This document shows, piece by piece, positions 39,693-48,800 of a stretch of 64,000 bases of DNA. The notes under the pieces are model-generated. The model saw nothing but the letters and a program-made list of their open reading frames with translations. It was not told where the DNA came from and made no database searches. Position numbers and translations under genes: made by a program. Position 1 is the first letter of the stretch. Every line of letters begins with the position of its first letter. Source of the stretch: Streptomyces hilarionis (GTDB lineage Bacteria > Actinomycetota > Actinomycetes > Streptomycetales > Streptomycetaceae). Location: positions 62,001 through 126,000 of the forward strand of contig NZ_JAHHIT010000035.1 in the NCBI RefSeq assembly GCF_024539675.1, read 5' to 3'.

Positions 39693-41087
39693 TCAGGCTG
39701 GGACGGTGGTGGGTGTCTCGGCGAGCGAGACTTCGGCTCCGTTCTGGCGGGTCCCCCAGCCGGTTTTGGCGCAGGTGGCGATGCCGTACCAGCGCAGCCA
39801 GCGCAGCACGGTCCAGGCCAGGAGGATGGCGGCCGGCATGGCGAGCCATGTCAGGGCGCGGGAGCGGATGCGTTCGTCGGAGCGGATGATGCTGAGGTAG
39901 CGAAGTCCTTGTGCCCAGCCGATGAGGAAGGGGACGACGAGCATGCTCTTGGGTGGGGGGTTGCCGTAGGCGAGGGGTTCGACGGCGAGCATCCACAGGG
40001 TGACCATCTGGGTGAGGACCATCTGGATCCAGCGCATGGTGTGCAGCCAGAATGCGGGGCGGGCGGGGCTGAGGTAGCGCATTCTCCATATGGAGCGGAT
40101 GGTGGAGCCGCGCATCCAGCGCAGGTACATGCGGTTGAAGTGGGACCATTTCTCCGGCATGGCGGTGAAGCAGATCGCCGAGGGCTGCTGGACGGTCAGG
40201 CCGCGTTCTTGGGCGTAGAGGGTGAGCATGCTGTCGTCGGAGAAGTTCACGGGTCGTCCCATGAAGGTCTCGTTGAGGTAGCCGTCGAGGTTGTCGCGGA
40301 TGATGCCCGCTCGGTAGGCCGCGAGGGGGCCGGAGTTGACCATGACGGCGCCGACGGCCGACTGGCCGGAGCGGTCGACGAGCTGGCAGACGACGAACCA
40401 GAGGTCGGTGATCCGTACAAGCCAGTTCGCGCGGTTGTTGGTGGCGATGACGATGCCGGCCACGGACTGCACGCGCGGGCGGGCGAACGGGATGAGGGCC
40501 TGTTCGAGGGCTGCGGGTGCAAAGCAGCTGTCGCTGTCGCAGGTGACGTAGATGTCCGCCTCGGGGCTGACGCGGACGGCGTGCGCCTGGGCGTGGCGCT
40601 TGCCGGCGTTGGGCACGCGCTGCCAGGTGGTGGTGATACCGGCGTGTTGGGCGGCTTCTTCCCACCACCGGCGTACCTCGGCGTAGTGGGTGTTGGTGGA
40701 GCCGTCGTCGACGATGTGGACGCCGTCGGGCCTGCGGGTCTGGCGCAGGAAGGACTCCAGGCCGAGGCGGAGGTAGCCGGGGTCCTCGTTGTAGACGGGT
40801 ACGAGGATGGCGACGTGGAGTTCGTCGAGTTGGCGTGCGATGCGCGAGGTGAGCGGCCGCGGGCGTTCGAGGTGGTACATGAACGTCTGGAGCAGGAAGA
40901 TCAGGAAGAGGGAGGCCCACACGACGGTCAGCCGGTTCTGGCTGTGTCCGGTGCGCGTGAAGGCGCTGAGTGCGTGGTAGCCGGCCCAGGCGGCAGCCGC
41001 GAGCATGACGACGATCCCCATGAGGACCGTGACGGACCGGTGCTGATGGGCGCTCAGCACCGGTCCTGCGGCGTGGTCGTTGTTCAC
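39693..41087 (-). CDS. Processive family-2 glycosyltransferase (hyaluronan/chitin-synthase-like)
   Basis: From the GTG at 41087 (overlapping the previous stop as GTGA) the 464-residue enzyme has two N-terminal membrane helices (about 21-42, 54-71), a GT2 domain with VPVYNEDP, the nucleotide-sugar motif VDDGS at 126-130, DSD at 184-186 (metal), SDDS at 283-286 (catalytic base region) and an RW at 323-324 in place of QxxRW (the Gln position is Met320). C-terminal membrane helices follow (347-372, 381-400, 411-432). It should make and export a polysaccharide from UDP-sugars. The divergent UDP-glucose-type dehydrogenase could supply a uronic acid donor. Confidence 0.85.
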   Translation of the reverse strand: MNNDHAAGPVLSAHQHRSVTVLMGIVVMLAAAAWAGYHALSAFTRTGHSQNRLTVVWASLFLIFLLQTFMYHLERPRPLTSRIARQLDELHVAILVPVYNEDPGYLRLGLESFLRQTRRPDGVHIVDDGSTNTHYAEVRRWWEEAAQHAGITTTWQRVPNAGKRHAQAHAVRVSPEADIYVTCDSDSCFAPAALEQALIPFARPRVQSVAGIVIATNNRANWLVRITDLWFVVCQLVDRSGQSAVGAVMVNSGPLAAYRAGIIRDNLDGYLNETFMGRPVNFSDDSMLTLYAQERGLTVQQPSAICFTAMPEKWSHFNRMYLRWMRGSTIRSIWRMRYLSPARPAFWLHTMRWIQMVLTQMVTLWMLAVEPLAYGNPPPKSMLVVPFLIGWAQGLRYLSIIRSDERIRSRALTWLAMPAAILLAWTVLRWLRWYGIATCAKTGWGTRQNGAEVSLAETPTTVPA

Positions 41088-41302
41088 CGGCGGCCGAGGA
41101 AACGATTCTTCGACGTGCCGGTGCGGCTGGCGCCGGCCTGACCGGCCGTCAGTCCGCTGCGGTAGCGGAAGCGCACGACGAGGATGGCGCCGAGCACCAC
41201 GGCGACTGCGGCCGCGACCATCCAGCCTCCCAGCGGATAGGTGATGCCGCCGATGACGATGGCCGGCATGCCGGTCTGTGCAAGCTGTCCGTGTCCGGAC
41301 AT
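41084..41302 (-). CDS. 72-residue membrane protein with LAQTG sorting motif
   Basis: GGGGGAG six bases before the ATG at 41302 supports this start. The protein is MSGHGQ, then LAQTG at 7-11, a 27-43 hydrophobic helix (WMVAAAVAVVLGAILVV) and a basic RFRYR directly after, exactly the layout of a sortase signal of the LAxTG type used by Streptomyces class E sortases, but with no signal peptide and no exported domain. The stop overlaps the glycosyltransferase start, so the two are translationally coupled. It may be a small partner or anchor for the synthase. A sorting role is inferred from the motif. Confidence 0.7.
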   Translation of the reverse strand: MSGHGQLAQTGMPAIVIGGITYPLGGWMVAAAVAVVLGAILVVRFRYRSGLTAGQAGASRTGTSKNRFLGRR

Positions 41303-41590
41303 AGCTCCCCCAAGGAGACGAGAAACCGTAGAGATCAGGCCATGTGAAGATCCTGTAAGAGATGTGTATAGCATGCAACTACTTGAAGGCGATACTTCAT
41401 CGCTGGAAGATCACGAATGAATCACCGCAGGTGGAAGGCTTGATCACGGCCGTATCCTTCCTTCTGTGCCAACAGCCTGCAGGCGACACGTAACGGTCCA
41501 TCAGCGTGGCCTCCAAGCACTTCGCGCCATCCCCACACCTCGAGGCAGCCCCCTTTCGCGGCGTCTCCCGACAGCATTGGAGCCACAGTG

Positions 41591-42901
41591 ATGCAGGGCA
41601 GCGCCCGCAACATCGCCGTCTTCGGAGCCGGCTACATCGGTCTCGTCACCGCCGCCTGCTTCGCCCACCTGGGCCACCGGGTCACCGTCCGCGACATCCA
41701 GAGCGAACGCATCCGCCTGCTCCAGGCGGGAGACGTGCCCATCTACGAACCGGGGCTCGGAGAACTACTGGCCGAGCACAAGGAGTTGCTGACCTTCACG
41801 CTCGACGCGGCCGAAGCCGTCAACGACGCCCACATCGCCTACATCTGCGTCGACACACCACCCACCGCATCCGGCGACGCAGACCTGTCACGCGTGTGGT
41901 CCGTCATCGACAGCCTCCGCGGCGCGGCCCATCTCGCCGCGGTCGTGGTGAAGTCGACCGTCCCCGTCGGCACCGGCGCCCGCGTGCGCACCGCCCTGGA
42001 CGATGCCGGCCTGAGCCACGTCGGCTACGCCTCCAACCCCGAATTCACCGCCGAGGGCCGGGCCGTCGCCGACTTCCTCCACCCCGACCGGCTCGTCATC
42101 GGCACCGACGACCCTGCGACCGCCCAGCTGCTGACAGACCTGCACGCCGGCATCGACGGTCCCGTGCAGACCATGGACGTCGCCTCCGCGGAGATGGTCA
42201 AGCTCGCGTCCAACGCCCTCCTCGCCACAAAGATCACCTTCATCAACGAGATCGCCACCGTGTGCGAAGCGACCGGCGCCGACGTCACCCGCGTCGCCGA
42301 CGCCGTCGGCCTCGACCACCGACTGGGCCGCCACTTCCTCAACGCCGGCCTCGGCTACGGCGGATCCTGCTTCCCCAAGGACTCCCGCGCACTGCGCGCC
42401 ATGGCCAGCAACTCCGGCTACTCCTTCCAACTCCTCAACGCCGTCATCGAAGTCAACGACCTCCAGCCCCGCCGCGCCGTCCAACGCCTCAAGACCGAAC
42501 TCGGCACCCTGCGCGACAAACACATCGCCCTGCTCGGCATGACCTTCAAAGCCGGCACCGACGACATGCGCGAGGCCCCCAGCACCGTGCTCGCCTCACG
42601 CCTGCTCGCCGAAGGCGCCACACTCACCTGCTGGGACCCCATGGCCCGCCCCGCAGACACCGAGCCCTGGAACCAGGCCGAACGCCGAAACACCGTCACC
42701 GAGGCCCTCACCGGCGCCGACGCGGCCATCATCGTCACCGAATGGCCCGAGCTCCTCGACACCGACTGGGAAACCGCGCAACACCTCATGCGTACCGCCG
42801 TGCTCTTCGACGGACGCAACCTCCTGGATCCCGACGCCATGGCCCACGCGGGCTACACCTGCCTGACCGTCGGACGAGCCACCCGCCGACCCACTCGGTG
42901 A
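41591..42901 (+). CDS. UDP-glucose/GDP-mannose dehydrogenase
   Basis: The 436-residue enzyme has the NAD motif VFGAGYIGLVTAACFA (12-17), IYEPGLGEL, STVPVGTG near 122, the dimer helix region SAEMVKLASNALLATKITFI and the catalytic cysteine in GGSCFPKD (Cys260). The C-terminal UDP-binding domain has LGMTFKAGTDDMREAPS. It oxidises a nucleotide sugar twice to a uronic acid. GGAG lies eight bases before the ATG at 41591 (GTG 41588 is the alternative). It is divergent from the glycosyltransferase pair, about 290 bases apart, consistent with one polysaccharide pathway. Confidence 0.93.
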   Translation: MQGSARNIAVFGAGYIGLVTAACFAHLGHRVTVRDIQSERIRLLQAGDVPIYEPGLGELLAEHKELLTFTLDAAEAVNDAHIAYICVDTPPTASGDADLSRVWSVIDSLRGAAHLAAVVVKSTVPVGTGARVRTALDDAGLSHVGYASNPEFTAEGRAVADFLHPDRLVIGTDDPATAQLLTDLHAGIDGPVQTMDVASAEMVKLASNALLATKITFINEIATVCEATGADVTRVADAVGLDHRLGRHFLNAGLGYGGSCFPKDSRALRAMASNSGYSFQLLNAVIEVNDLQPRRAVQRLKTELGTLRDKHIALLGMTFKAGTDDMREAPSTVLASRLLAEGATLTCWDPMARPADTEPWNQAERRNTVTEALTGADAAIIVTEWPELLDTDWETAQHLMRTAVLFDGRNLLDPDAMAHAGYTCLTVGRATRRPTR

Positions 42902-42987
42902 ACCGCGCCCGAACCGTCGCACGCGGTTGCCTGACGATTCGGATGACGGCAGACGCCGGTCAGGGCACTGCCTTGGGAGGCCGGAAC

Positions 42988-43800
42988 ATGAAGAGACAGG
43001 AATGCGCGGATGCGGTGGACCGGGAGATGGCCGCGTCGTTGCTGCCCGATGCCGCCGTGTGGGCACTGGGCCGCTGGTGGAACGAGAACGCGTCGGCTTG
43101 TGCGGACGGGACGCCCGGGGCGCACACGGTGCGCTGCACCCCCGGTCGGTGGACGCAGATCGCTCCGTGGCCTTCGGCGCTGGCCCCCACTTCCTGCGGC
43201 AGCGACGCCGCAGTCAGTCGGGCGGAGGTGGCCTCGGCCGTCGCGGACGCGCTGCGGCGTGAGGCGTTCAGGGAAGCCCTGGTGGCGACCTACGTGTGGG
43301 GCAAGGGCAAGCGCGGTACTCCCGGCGGGAGCGGTCCGGCCATCCTGCACAAGATCCTGGCCGCGCAAGGGCTGGATGCGGCGCTGGCCCGTGCGGTCGT
43401 CACGTTGAGCAAGCACGGCGCACGAGCTGCTTACGCGGGACTTCAGCGCGTCGTTCCCGGGTTCGGTCCGTCGTTCTTCACCAAGTTCCTTTACTTCGCA
43501 GGCAAGGCGGTCCCGTCGGCAACCGGCCCCCAGCCGCTCATCCTCGACCGCGTTCTGGCCCGGCGTCTGCGGTTCCTGGCCCACACCGTCGGCCAGACCA
43601 CCGGTCACGATCCCGACGGCTCGATCGCCGCACGGGTCTGGCGCGACAGCAACTGGTCACCACACCGCTACGCGGTCTACCTCTCCTTCATGCACGCCGC
43701 AGCCCGCCAACTGGCCGCGCGCGACATCTGGCCGTCAGACGCACCACCCGACCTGCTCGAACACGCCCTGTTCACCACCCCATGGCAGGAATCCGGTTGA
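42988..43800 (+). CDS. OGG-fold DNA glycosylase-like protein
   Basis: The ATG at 42988 follows GGGAGG by seven bases and gives 270 residues. The C-terminal half has a helix-hairpin-helix-like element VVPGFGPSFFTKFLYFAG with Lys166, then LILDRVLARRL with Asp187, 21 residues later. The spacing and setting resemble the catalytic Lys and Asp of OGG1-type base-excision glycosylases (HhH-GPD fold). An FVATYVWGKGKRGTPGG-type segment (about 98-115) is also conserved in this group as I recall. Related stand-alone proteins include phage-defence glycosylases, so a defence role is possible but not shown. No nuclease or ATPase partner is adjacent. Confidence 0.72.
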   Translation: MKRQECADAVDREMAASLLPDAAVWALGRWWNENASACADGTPGAHTVRCTPGRWTQIAPWPSALAPTSCGSDAAVSRAEVASAVADALRREAFREALVATYVWGKGKRGTPGGSGPAILHKILAAQGLDAALARAVVTLSKHGARAAYAGLQRVVPGFGPSFFTKFLYFAGKAVPSATGPQPLILDRVLARRLRFLAHTVGQTTGHDPDGSIAARVWRDSNWSPHRYAVYLSFMHAAARQLAARDIWPSDAPPDLLEHALFTTPWQESG

Positions 43801-43975
43801 CGGCACAGCCGGCAAGAGGGAGACGGAAGGCGGTCCGTCTGCGGCAGGGCCGTCACCGTCGCAGGGTGGCCGCCCGGCGCACTCACCGTCGCCCAGAACC
43901 TCGAGAGAATACGCGCGGGTGGTTTACCCGGCGCATCGGTCCGGTGATGACATGCTCTCACCTACCTTTCATTCT

Positions 43976-43991
43976 GTAGTCGATCGACTAC
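43976..43991. promoter_or_regulatory. Perfect 16-base palindrome before the SGNH esterase gene
   Basis: GTAGTCGATCGACTAC is fully symmetric and ends 22 bases before the ATG. Such sequences are typical TetR-family operators. The preceding 43801-43975 has no gene. Confidence 0.5.
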
Positions 43992-44013
43992 CAAGAGTGA
44001 ATGGAGAGTGCGG

Positions 44014-45123
44014 ATGCGTTCGACGTCCATGGGCCGTCTGGCGGCCCTCGCCCTGCCGAACCGTCCTGGGGGAGCCCAGTGGCGCCCCGTCGCCCGCCTA
44101 CGGACGAGGGCACTGGCCGTGGGATTCACGCTGGCGGTGTCCGCCCTCGTGCCCACAGGCTCTGCCGGTGCGGCTGATCAGTACCAGTGGGCCGCGCTGG
44201 GTGACTCCTACACCGCCGGCGGGTTCGTCGGGGACCCGCAGCCCCCGCTCGGCAGTGCGACGCGTGACGGGTGTGACCGCACCACCAACGCCTATCCCGA
44301 CGTCGTCGACCGGGAACTCGACGAGTTCCCGCCCGGCAAGCCCGTGCACCTGACCAACGTCAGCTGCGGCAACGCCACCATCGCCGACATCGCCACGACC
44401 AAGCAGACGCCGATCAGCCCGGTCCAGCCGCCCTCAGCAGGTTGGACCGCAGTGGACCCCCAGATCCAGCGGGCAAAGCTCAACGCCGACACCGACATCG
44501 TCACCATCGGCGTCGGCGGCAACAGCCTGCCCTTCGGCGGCATGCTCCTCAAGTGCCTCGAACTGGGAGCGACGCCCGGCAAGTCCTGCCGTGAGCACTA
44601 CACCAGTCCCCCCGAGGGGGAGGAGAGCGTCCAGGACAAGCTCGCCAGGGTCCAGGACGAGTACATCGAAATGCTGGCCAAGGTACACGAGGCCGCACCC
44701 AACGCGAAGGTGATCACCGTCGGCTACCCGGCCGTCCTGCCGGACGAGGGCAGTGCCTGCAACCGGCTCTCCCTCACCGAGCTGGGCGCGATCAAGCACG
44801 CCGACGTCGACTGGCTCCGCGACCATGTTCTCAAGGCGCTGAACAGCACGATCCAGCGAGTCACGTCGTTCTTCGGCGACCGTTACGTCGACGTCTACTC
44901 CTCCAGCGTCGGTCACGACGCCTGCCAGCCCGCCGGCACCAAATGGATCGAGGGAATCTGCGGCGACGCCGAGAACTACTGGCCCGCCAAGCTCCCCGGC
45001 ACTCTGCTGAACTGCGCCCCCATCAACAAGCGGGTCACCCTCGTCCACCCCAACGCCCACGGCCACGCCAACACCGCCGCCCACGTCGAACGAGCCATCC
45101 GCATCGCCCTCCTCGAGCACTGA
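44014..45123 (+). CDS. Secreted SGNH-family esterase/lipase
   Basis: The 369-residue protein has an extended N-terminus with an arginine-rich stretch and hydrophobic signal (ALAVGFTLAVSALVPTG) cleaved near AGA (about 54). The nucleophile is Ser65 in ALGDSYTAGG; GVGGNSLPFG holds block III Gly-x-Asn, and LVHPNAHGH supplies the C-terminal catalytic dyad. Paired cysteines suggest disulfides in the exported enzyme. It resembles Streptomyces GDSL lipases such as the SCO-type secreted lipase. ATG 44014 is preferred over GTG 44008 because GGAGAG fits it better. Confidence 0.9.
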   Translation: MRSTSMGRLAALALPNRPGGAQWRPVARLRTRALAVGFTLAVSALVPTGSAGAADQYQWAALGDSYTAGGFVGDPQPPLGSATRDGCDRTTNAYPDVVDRELDEFPPGKPVHLTNVSCGNATIADIATTKQTPISPVQPPSAGWTAVDPQIQRAKLNADTDIVTIGVGGNSLPFGGMLLKCLELGATPGKSCREHYTSPPEGEESVQDKLARVQDEYIEMLAKVHEAAPNAKVITVGYPAVLPDEGSACNRLSLTELGAIKHADVDWLRDHVLKALNSTIQRVTSFFGDRYVDVYSSSVGHDACQPAGTKWIEGICGDAENYWPAKLPGTLLNCAPINKRVTLVHPNAHGHANTAAHVERAIRIALLEH

Positions 45124-45373
45124 CCAGCCGGCCCCACCCGACAAGAGCCACAGGCGCGGGGCCAGCTCCCTCCATGAGGCGGACGGGCGAGCCGTCCGCG
45201 GCGCAGTCATCCAGGCAAGCTGTCGGCACAGCGCAACTCGGCCAGCACAGCACCGTGAAGGCAGGCCCAGCCACCAGCCTCGAGCCACTCCCCCAGCCGG
45301 TCACCGTGCCCCAGGAAGGCCCAGCAAGAGGGCGAAGCCGGCCGCCAAGAACCGCACCCACGTCATGACATGG

Positions 45374-45404
45374 CGCAGCCCCCACCATGGCGGTGGGGGC
45401 TGCG
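45374..45404. terminator. Perfect 13-base stem-loop terminator
   Basis: CGCAGCCCCCACC and GGTGGGGGCTGCG pair fully around ATGGC. It lies 250 bases after the esterase stop and next to the 3' end of the sigma-factor relic on the other strand, so it could serve either. The bases 45124-45373 hold no gene. Confidence 0.65.
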
Positions 45405-45439
45405 TCATGGGCGAGAGCACCCGATACGCAAGCAACAAC

Positions 45440-45766
45440 CTCCGCCGTGGCCGGCTCGCCGTCGATCTCGATCCGGCCCGCAGGTGCGCCGTTGAGCTGC
45501 ACAGCCGTCGCCACGAGCGCAGCCGCTTCCACCCGGTTCGCGCGCGCGAGCACCTACGCGACGAGCTCGAGCCCGTGGACCGAAGCCAGAGCGGCGGGCG
45601 CAACCCCGCCGGCATCAACGATCAGGACCACGGCCGGTGCCATGACGTCCACCAGCTCCTGCAACTGCCCGGTGAGCAACCGGTGCGCAACGCGAGGCAG
45701 GAACCACTTCACCACAGCCTGCCGCTTCGACCGGCTCGCCCTCAGCTGCGGACGCCGGGCCGGCAC
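45440..45766 (-). pseudogene. SigJ-type ECF sigma factor C-terminal relic
   Basis: The minus strand reads LPRVAHRLLTGQLQELVDVM then APAVVLIVDAGGVAPAALAS and VHGLELVA, a TAG stop at 45554-45556, and in the same frame ANRVEAAALVATAVQLNGAP and AGRIEIDGEPATAEV. This matches the SnoaL-like C-terminal domain of SigJ-type ECF factors. The sigma2/sigma4 region is missing, so this is the broken end of a lost gene. Confidence 0.65.
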
Positions 45767-45894
45767 GTGCTCGCATGCTCGCCCTCAGGGCGCGAGGCGG
45801 GCCGCATGGTGCAGGCGGTTTGCTGTTCGTGGGGGCTGCCCGCGCCAGCACGTGGGTGCGTGCCGGCGCGGTCAGCCACTGCGGCCGCGGTGGG

Positions 45895-48800
45895 CTACTT
45901 GACGCCGATCTCGGCCAGTTGCAGGCGGAACCTGGTGCTCTCGTCGAAGGCGGCAGCGCCGAGCCTCGTTGCCGTCAGGCGCAGGTAGCGCCCGGTGGTG
46001 GAGGTGAGGGTGTAGGTCTGGGCGGCTCCGCTCGGGTTGGCCTGTCCGGTGACGGTACGAGCCGTGGTGTAGGTGCCGGATCCGTCGGCCCGGGTCTGCA
46101 ATGTGAAGTCGACGGGGAAGCCCGCGGTGCCGCCGCCGGTGGCCGCGGCGTCGGTGCGGGGGTGGAGGGTGACGGCTCCGATGGGCCGGTCCGCGCCGAG
46201 GTCGACCTCGATCCACACGGGTGTGGCGCTGACGTCGGCGGAGGGGAAGTCGATGCTGGTGAAGCCCTTGGCACCGGTGATGCTGGTGGTGGTGCCGTCA
46301 AGGATCCGGGTCTTGCCCCAGTCGCTGTTCTCCAGCGTGTAGTTGGCCGTGACGGTGGTCCCGGCGGTGGGGACGGTGAGTTCGGCGAGTTGCAGGCGGA
46401 ACTTGGTGGATTCGTCGGAGGCGGCGGCTCCGAGCTTGGTGGTCAGCACACGGACGTAGCGGGCGGTGGCGGTCTTGAAGCCGTACGTCTGCACCAACCC
46501 CTGGGGGTTGACCTGGCCGGTGACGGTGCGGGCGGTGGTGTAGGTGCTGGATCCGTCGGGGCGGGTCTGGATCGTGAAGTCGACGGGGAAGCCCGCGGTC
46601 CCTCCCCCGGCGGCCGGGGTGTCGGTACGGGGGAAGAGGCGCACGGCGTCGAGGTCGGCGTCGGCGCCGAGGTCGACCTCCACCCAGACAGGGTTCGCGC
46701 TGACATCGGCGGAGGTGAACTCGTTGCTGGTGTATCCCCTGGCGCCGCTCACGCTGGTGAGCTTGCCGTCGGTGAGCCGGTTCCTGCCCCAACTGCCGTT
46801 CTCCAGGCTGTTGTTGCTGGTGACCGGACGGTTCAGGGCGAGGTTGTCGAGGCGGCCGGTGCCGGTGGCCGTGAACGTCCAGGTGCCCGGCTGGGCCTTG
46901 AAGTAGACATACGAGGAGTCCTTGCCGTCGTAGCTCAGACCGCTGACGCTGCCGGTGGAGGAGCCGCCGGTGAAGACCGTGGCGCCGTTGGCCTTGATGA
47001 CGGGCTGGGAGCCGCCGTAGGTGGGCACGCCCACTCGGGCGGTCGTCCCGTTCGGCGAGGTGAGTGTGAGGGTCGCCTGGGCGCCGTCGCGGGTGATGCC
47101 GAAGCGGATCTCACCCGCGACGGTCGGCGTCACGGTATTGATCTTGGTGAGGGTGCCGGTCTGTGGGGTCACCTCGTACGTCGTCCAGCCCGCCGTGGTG
47201 GGGCGCACACCCGCCGCGTAGGCGGACAGCGCGTACAACGGGCCGCCGTTCCAGGCGTGGTTGTCGGTGCCTTGCGACTTGACCCAGACCTCCCACAGGG
47301 TGTGGCAGGCGGGGTCGGCGACCTGAGCGGCGAAGCGGTTGCGCATCCGCTCCTCGGCGACGGTGGCCGCACCCATCAGATACAGCGCCTCCAAGACGTA
47401 GAACTCCATATAGGGGCTGGCGTTGAGGTGGGTGCGCAGCACGTTGATGATCGCCGGGTAGTGGCTGGGAGCGGCCAGGCCCGCGACGACGGCGAGAGCG
47501 TTGCTGCGGTCGTCGGTGTCGTCGTTGTAGCCGGGCGAGCGGTACTCGTTCTTCGTGGAGTTCCACAACAGGGTGTCGAAGTTGGCCTTGATGCCGGCGC
47601 GCTGGGCCTGCCATCCCGCGACGTCATCGGTATTGCCGCTGAGGGCTGCAAGTTTGGCGGCGGTGTCCAGGGCCAGGTAGTACCAGCAGTTGTCCAGGAC
47701 GCGGGTGTCGATGTCGCTTCCCCAGTCCTGCCAGTCCCAGTCCCCGGCACGGTGGGCCACCAGGCCGTCGTTGCCCAGGCCCCACAGGTCCAGGTACTTC
47801 TTCACCGCCGGGTAGGCGGCGGTGACCGTGCTCGTGTCGCCGGTGTAGAGGTGGAACCTCCAGAAGGACCACACTGAGGCGAGCATCTGGTGGGGCAGTT
47901 CGGCGGTCCAAATGGTCGAGGGCATCGGGGAGTAGAGCGGCCCGGTGTCCTTCTGCCAGGCGGCCAGCTGGGAGATGGCCTTCTTGCCGAGCGCGTGGGA
48001 CCTGGTGTCGAAGGTGTAGAAGCCCTCCTTCAGCTGGTTGACCACATCGCCCCACCACTGGGCGCGCTCGCGGGTCGGGCAGTCCATGTAGTTGTCCCGC
48101 ATGTTGACGTACATGGTGCGGGCGGCCTTGGTCCACACGGTGTCGAAGAAGGCGTCGCTACTGGTGAACGACCCGGCGATATCGGTGTCGTAGCCGGACT
48201 CCCGGTACTTGAGATCGACGACGGTCACGCCCGCCGGGATGGTGTACCGCACGGCCGTACCGCTCATCCATGCCAGCGCCTCGAACTCCTGGACCCCGCC
48301 GGTGCAGACGTAGGTGGCGCGGACGTTGAAAATCGTCTTCTGGTCGATGCCGACCAGACCCTTGCCGTCGTCGTAATGATCGGTCTGTATACCGATCACC
48401 GCGCCGGCCGGGGCATCAACCTTCAGGTACGGCGTGACCTGGATGTTGGACGGCAGGGTGGCCCAGATCGCCGTGGAACCCTGACCCGTGGCCGGGAGCG
48501 AGGCGTCGTTGACGTAGGGCTTCAGGCCGGAGTAGCGGAGCTGCGGAACCGGCCGTTCGACGAGGCCGTTCCAGGGCGCGGCTCCGGCGGAGCCGAAGTC
48601 GGTGGGCGCGCCCCAGGAGCTGTCGTCGAAGGTCGGGGACTGCCAGTCGGCCATGGCGGTGGCCTTGCGGGCGTCGTAGTAGACGTTCGATTCCGGAAGC
48701 CGGAAGTTCACCTGCGTGCCGCTGGTGTCGTTCGAGTAGCCCGGGTGAACCGTGTACTTCCACTGGGTGTCGCTGACCAGGCGGGTGGCGGTGGAGCCGG

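Noticed and set aside
39615..41141. Plus-strand frame opposite the glycosyltransferase
   Set aside because: Shadow frame; GT2 motifs are on the minus strand.
45124..45373. Possible continuation of the sigma-factor relic as a real gene to 45035
   Set aside because: After about 45440 the translation becomes Gly/Trp/Arg repeats that are antisense to the end of the SGNH gene.
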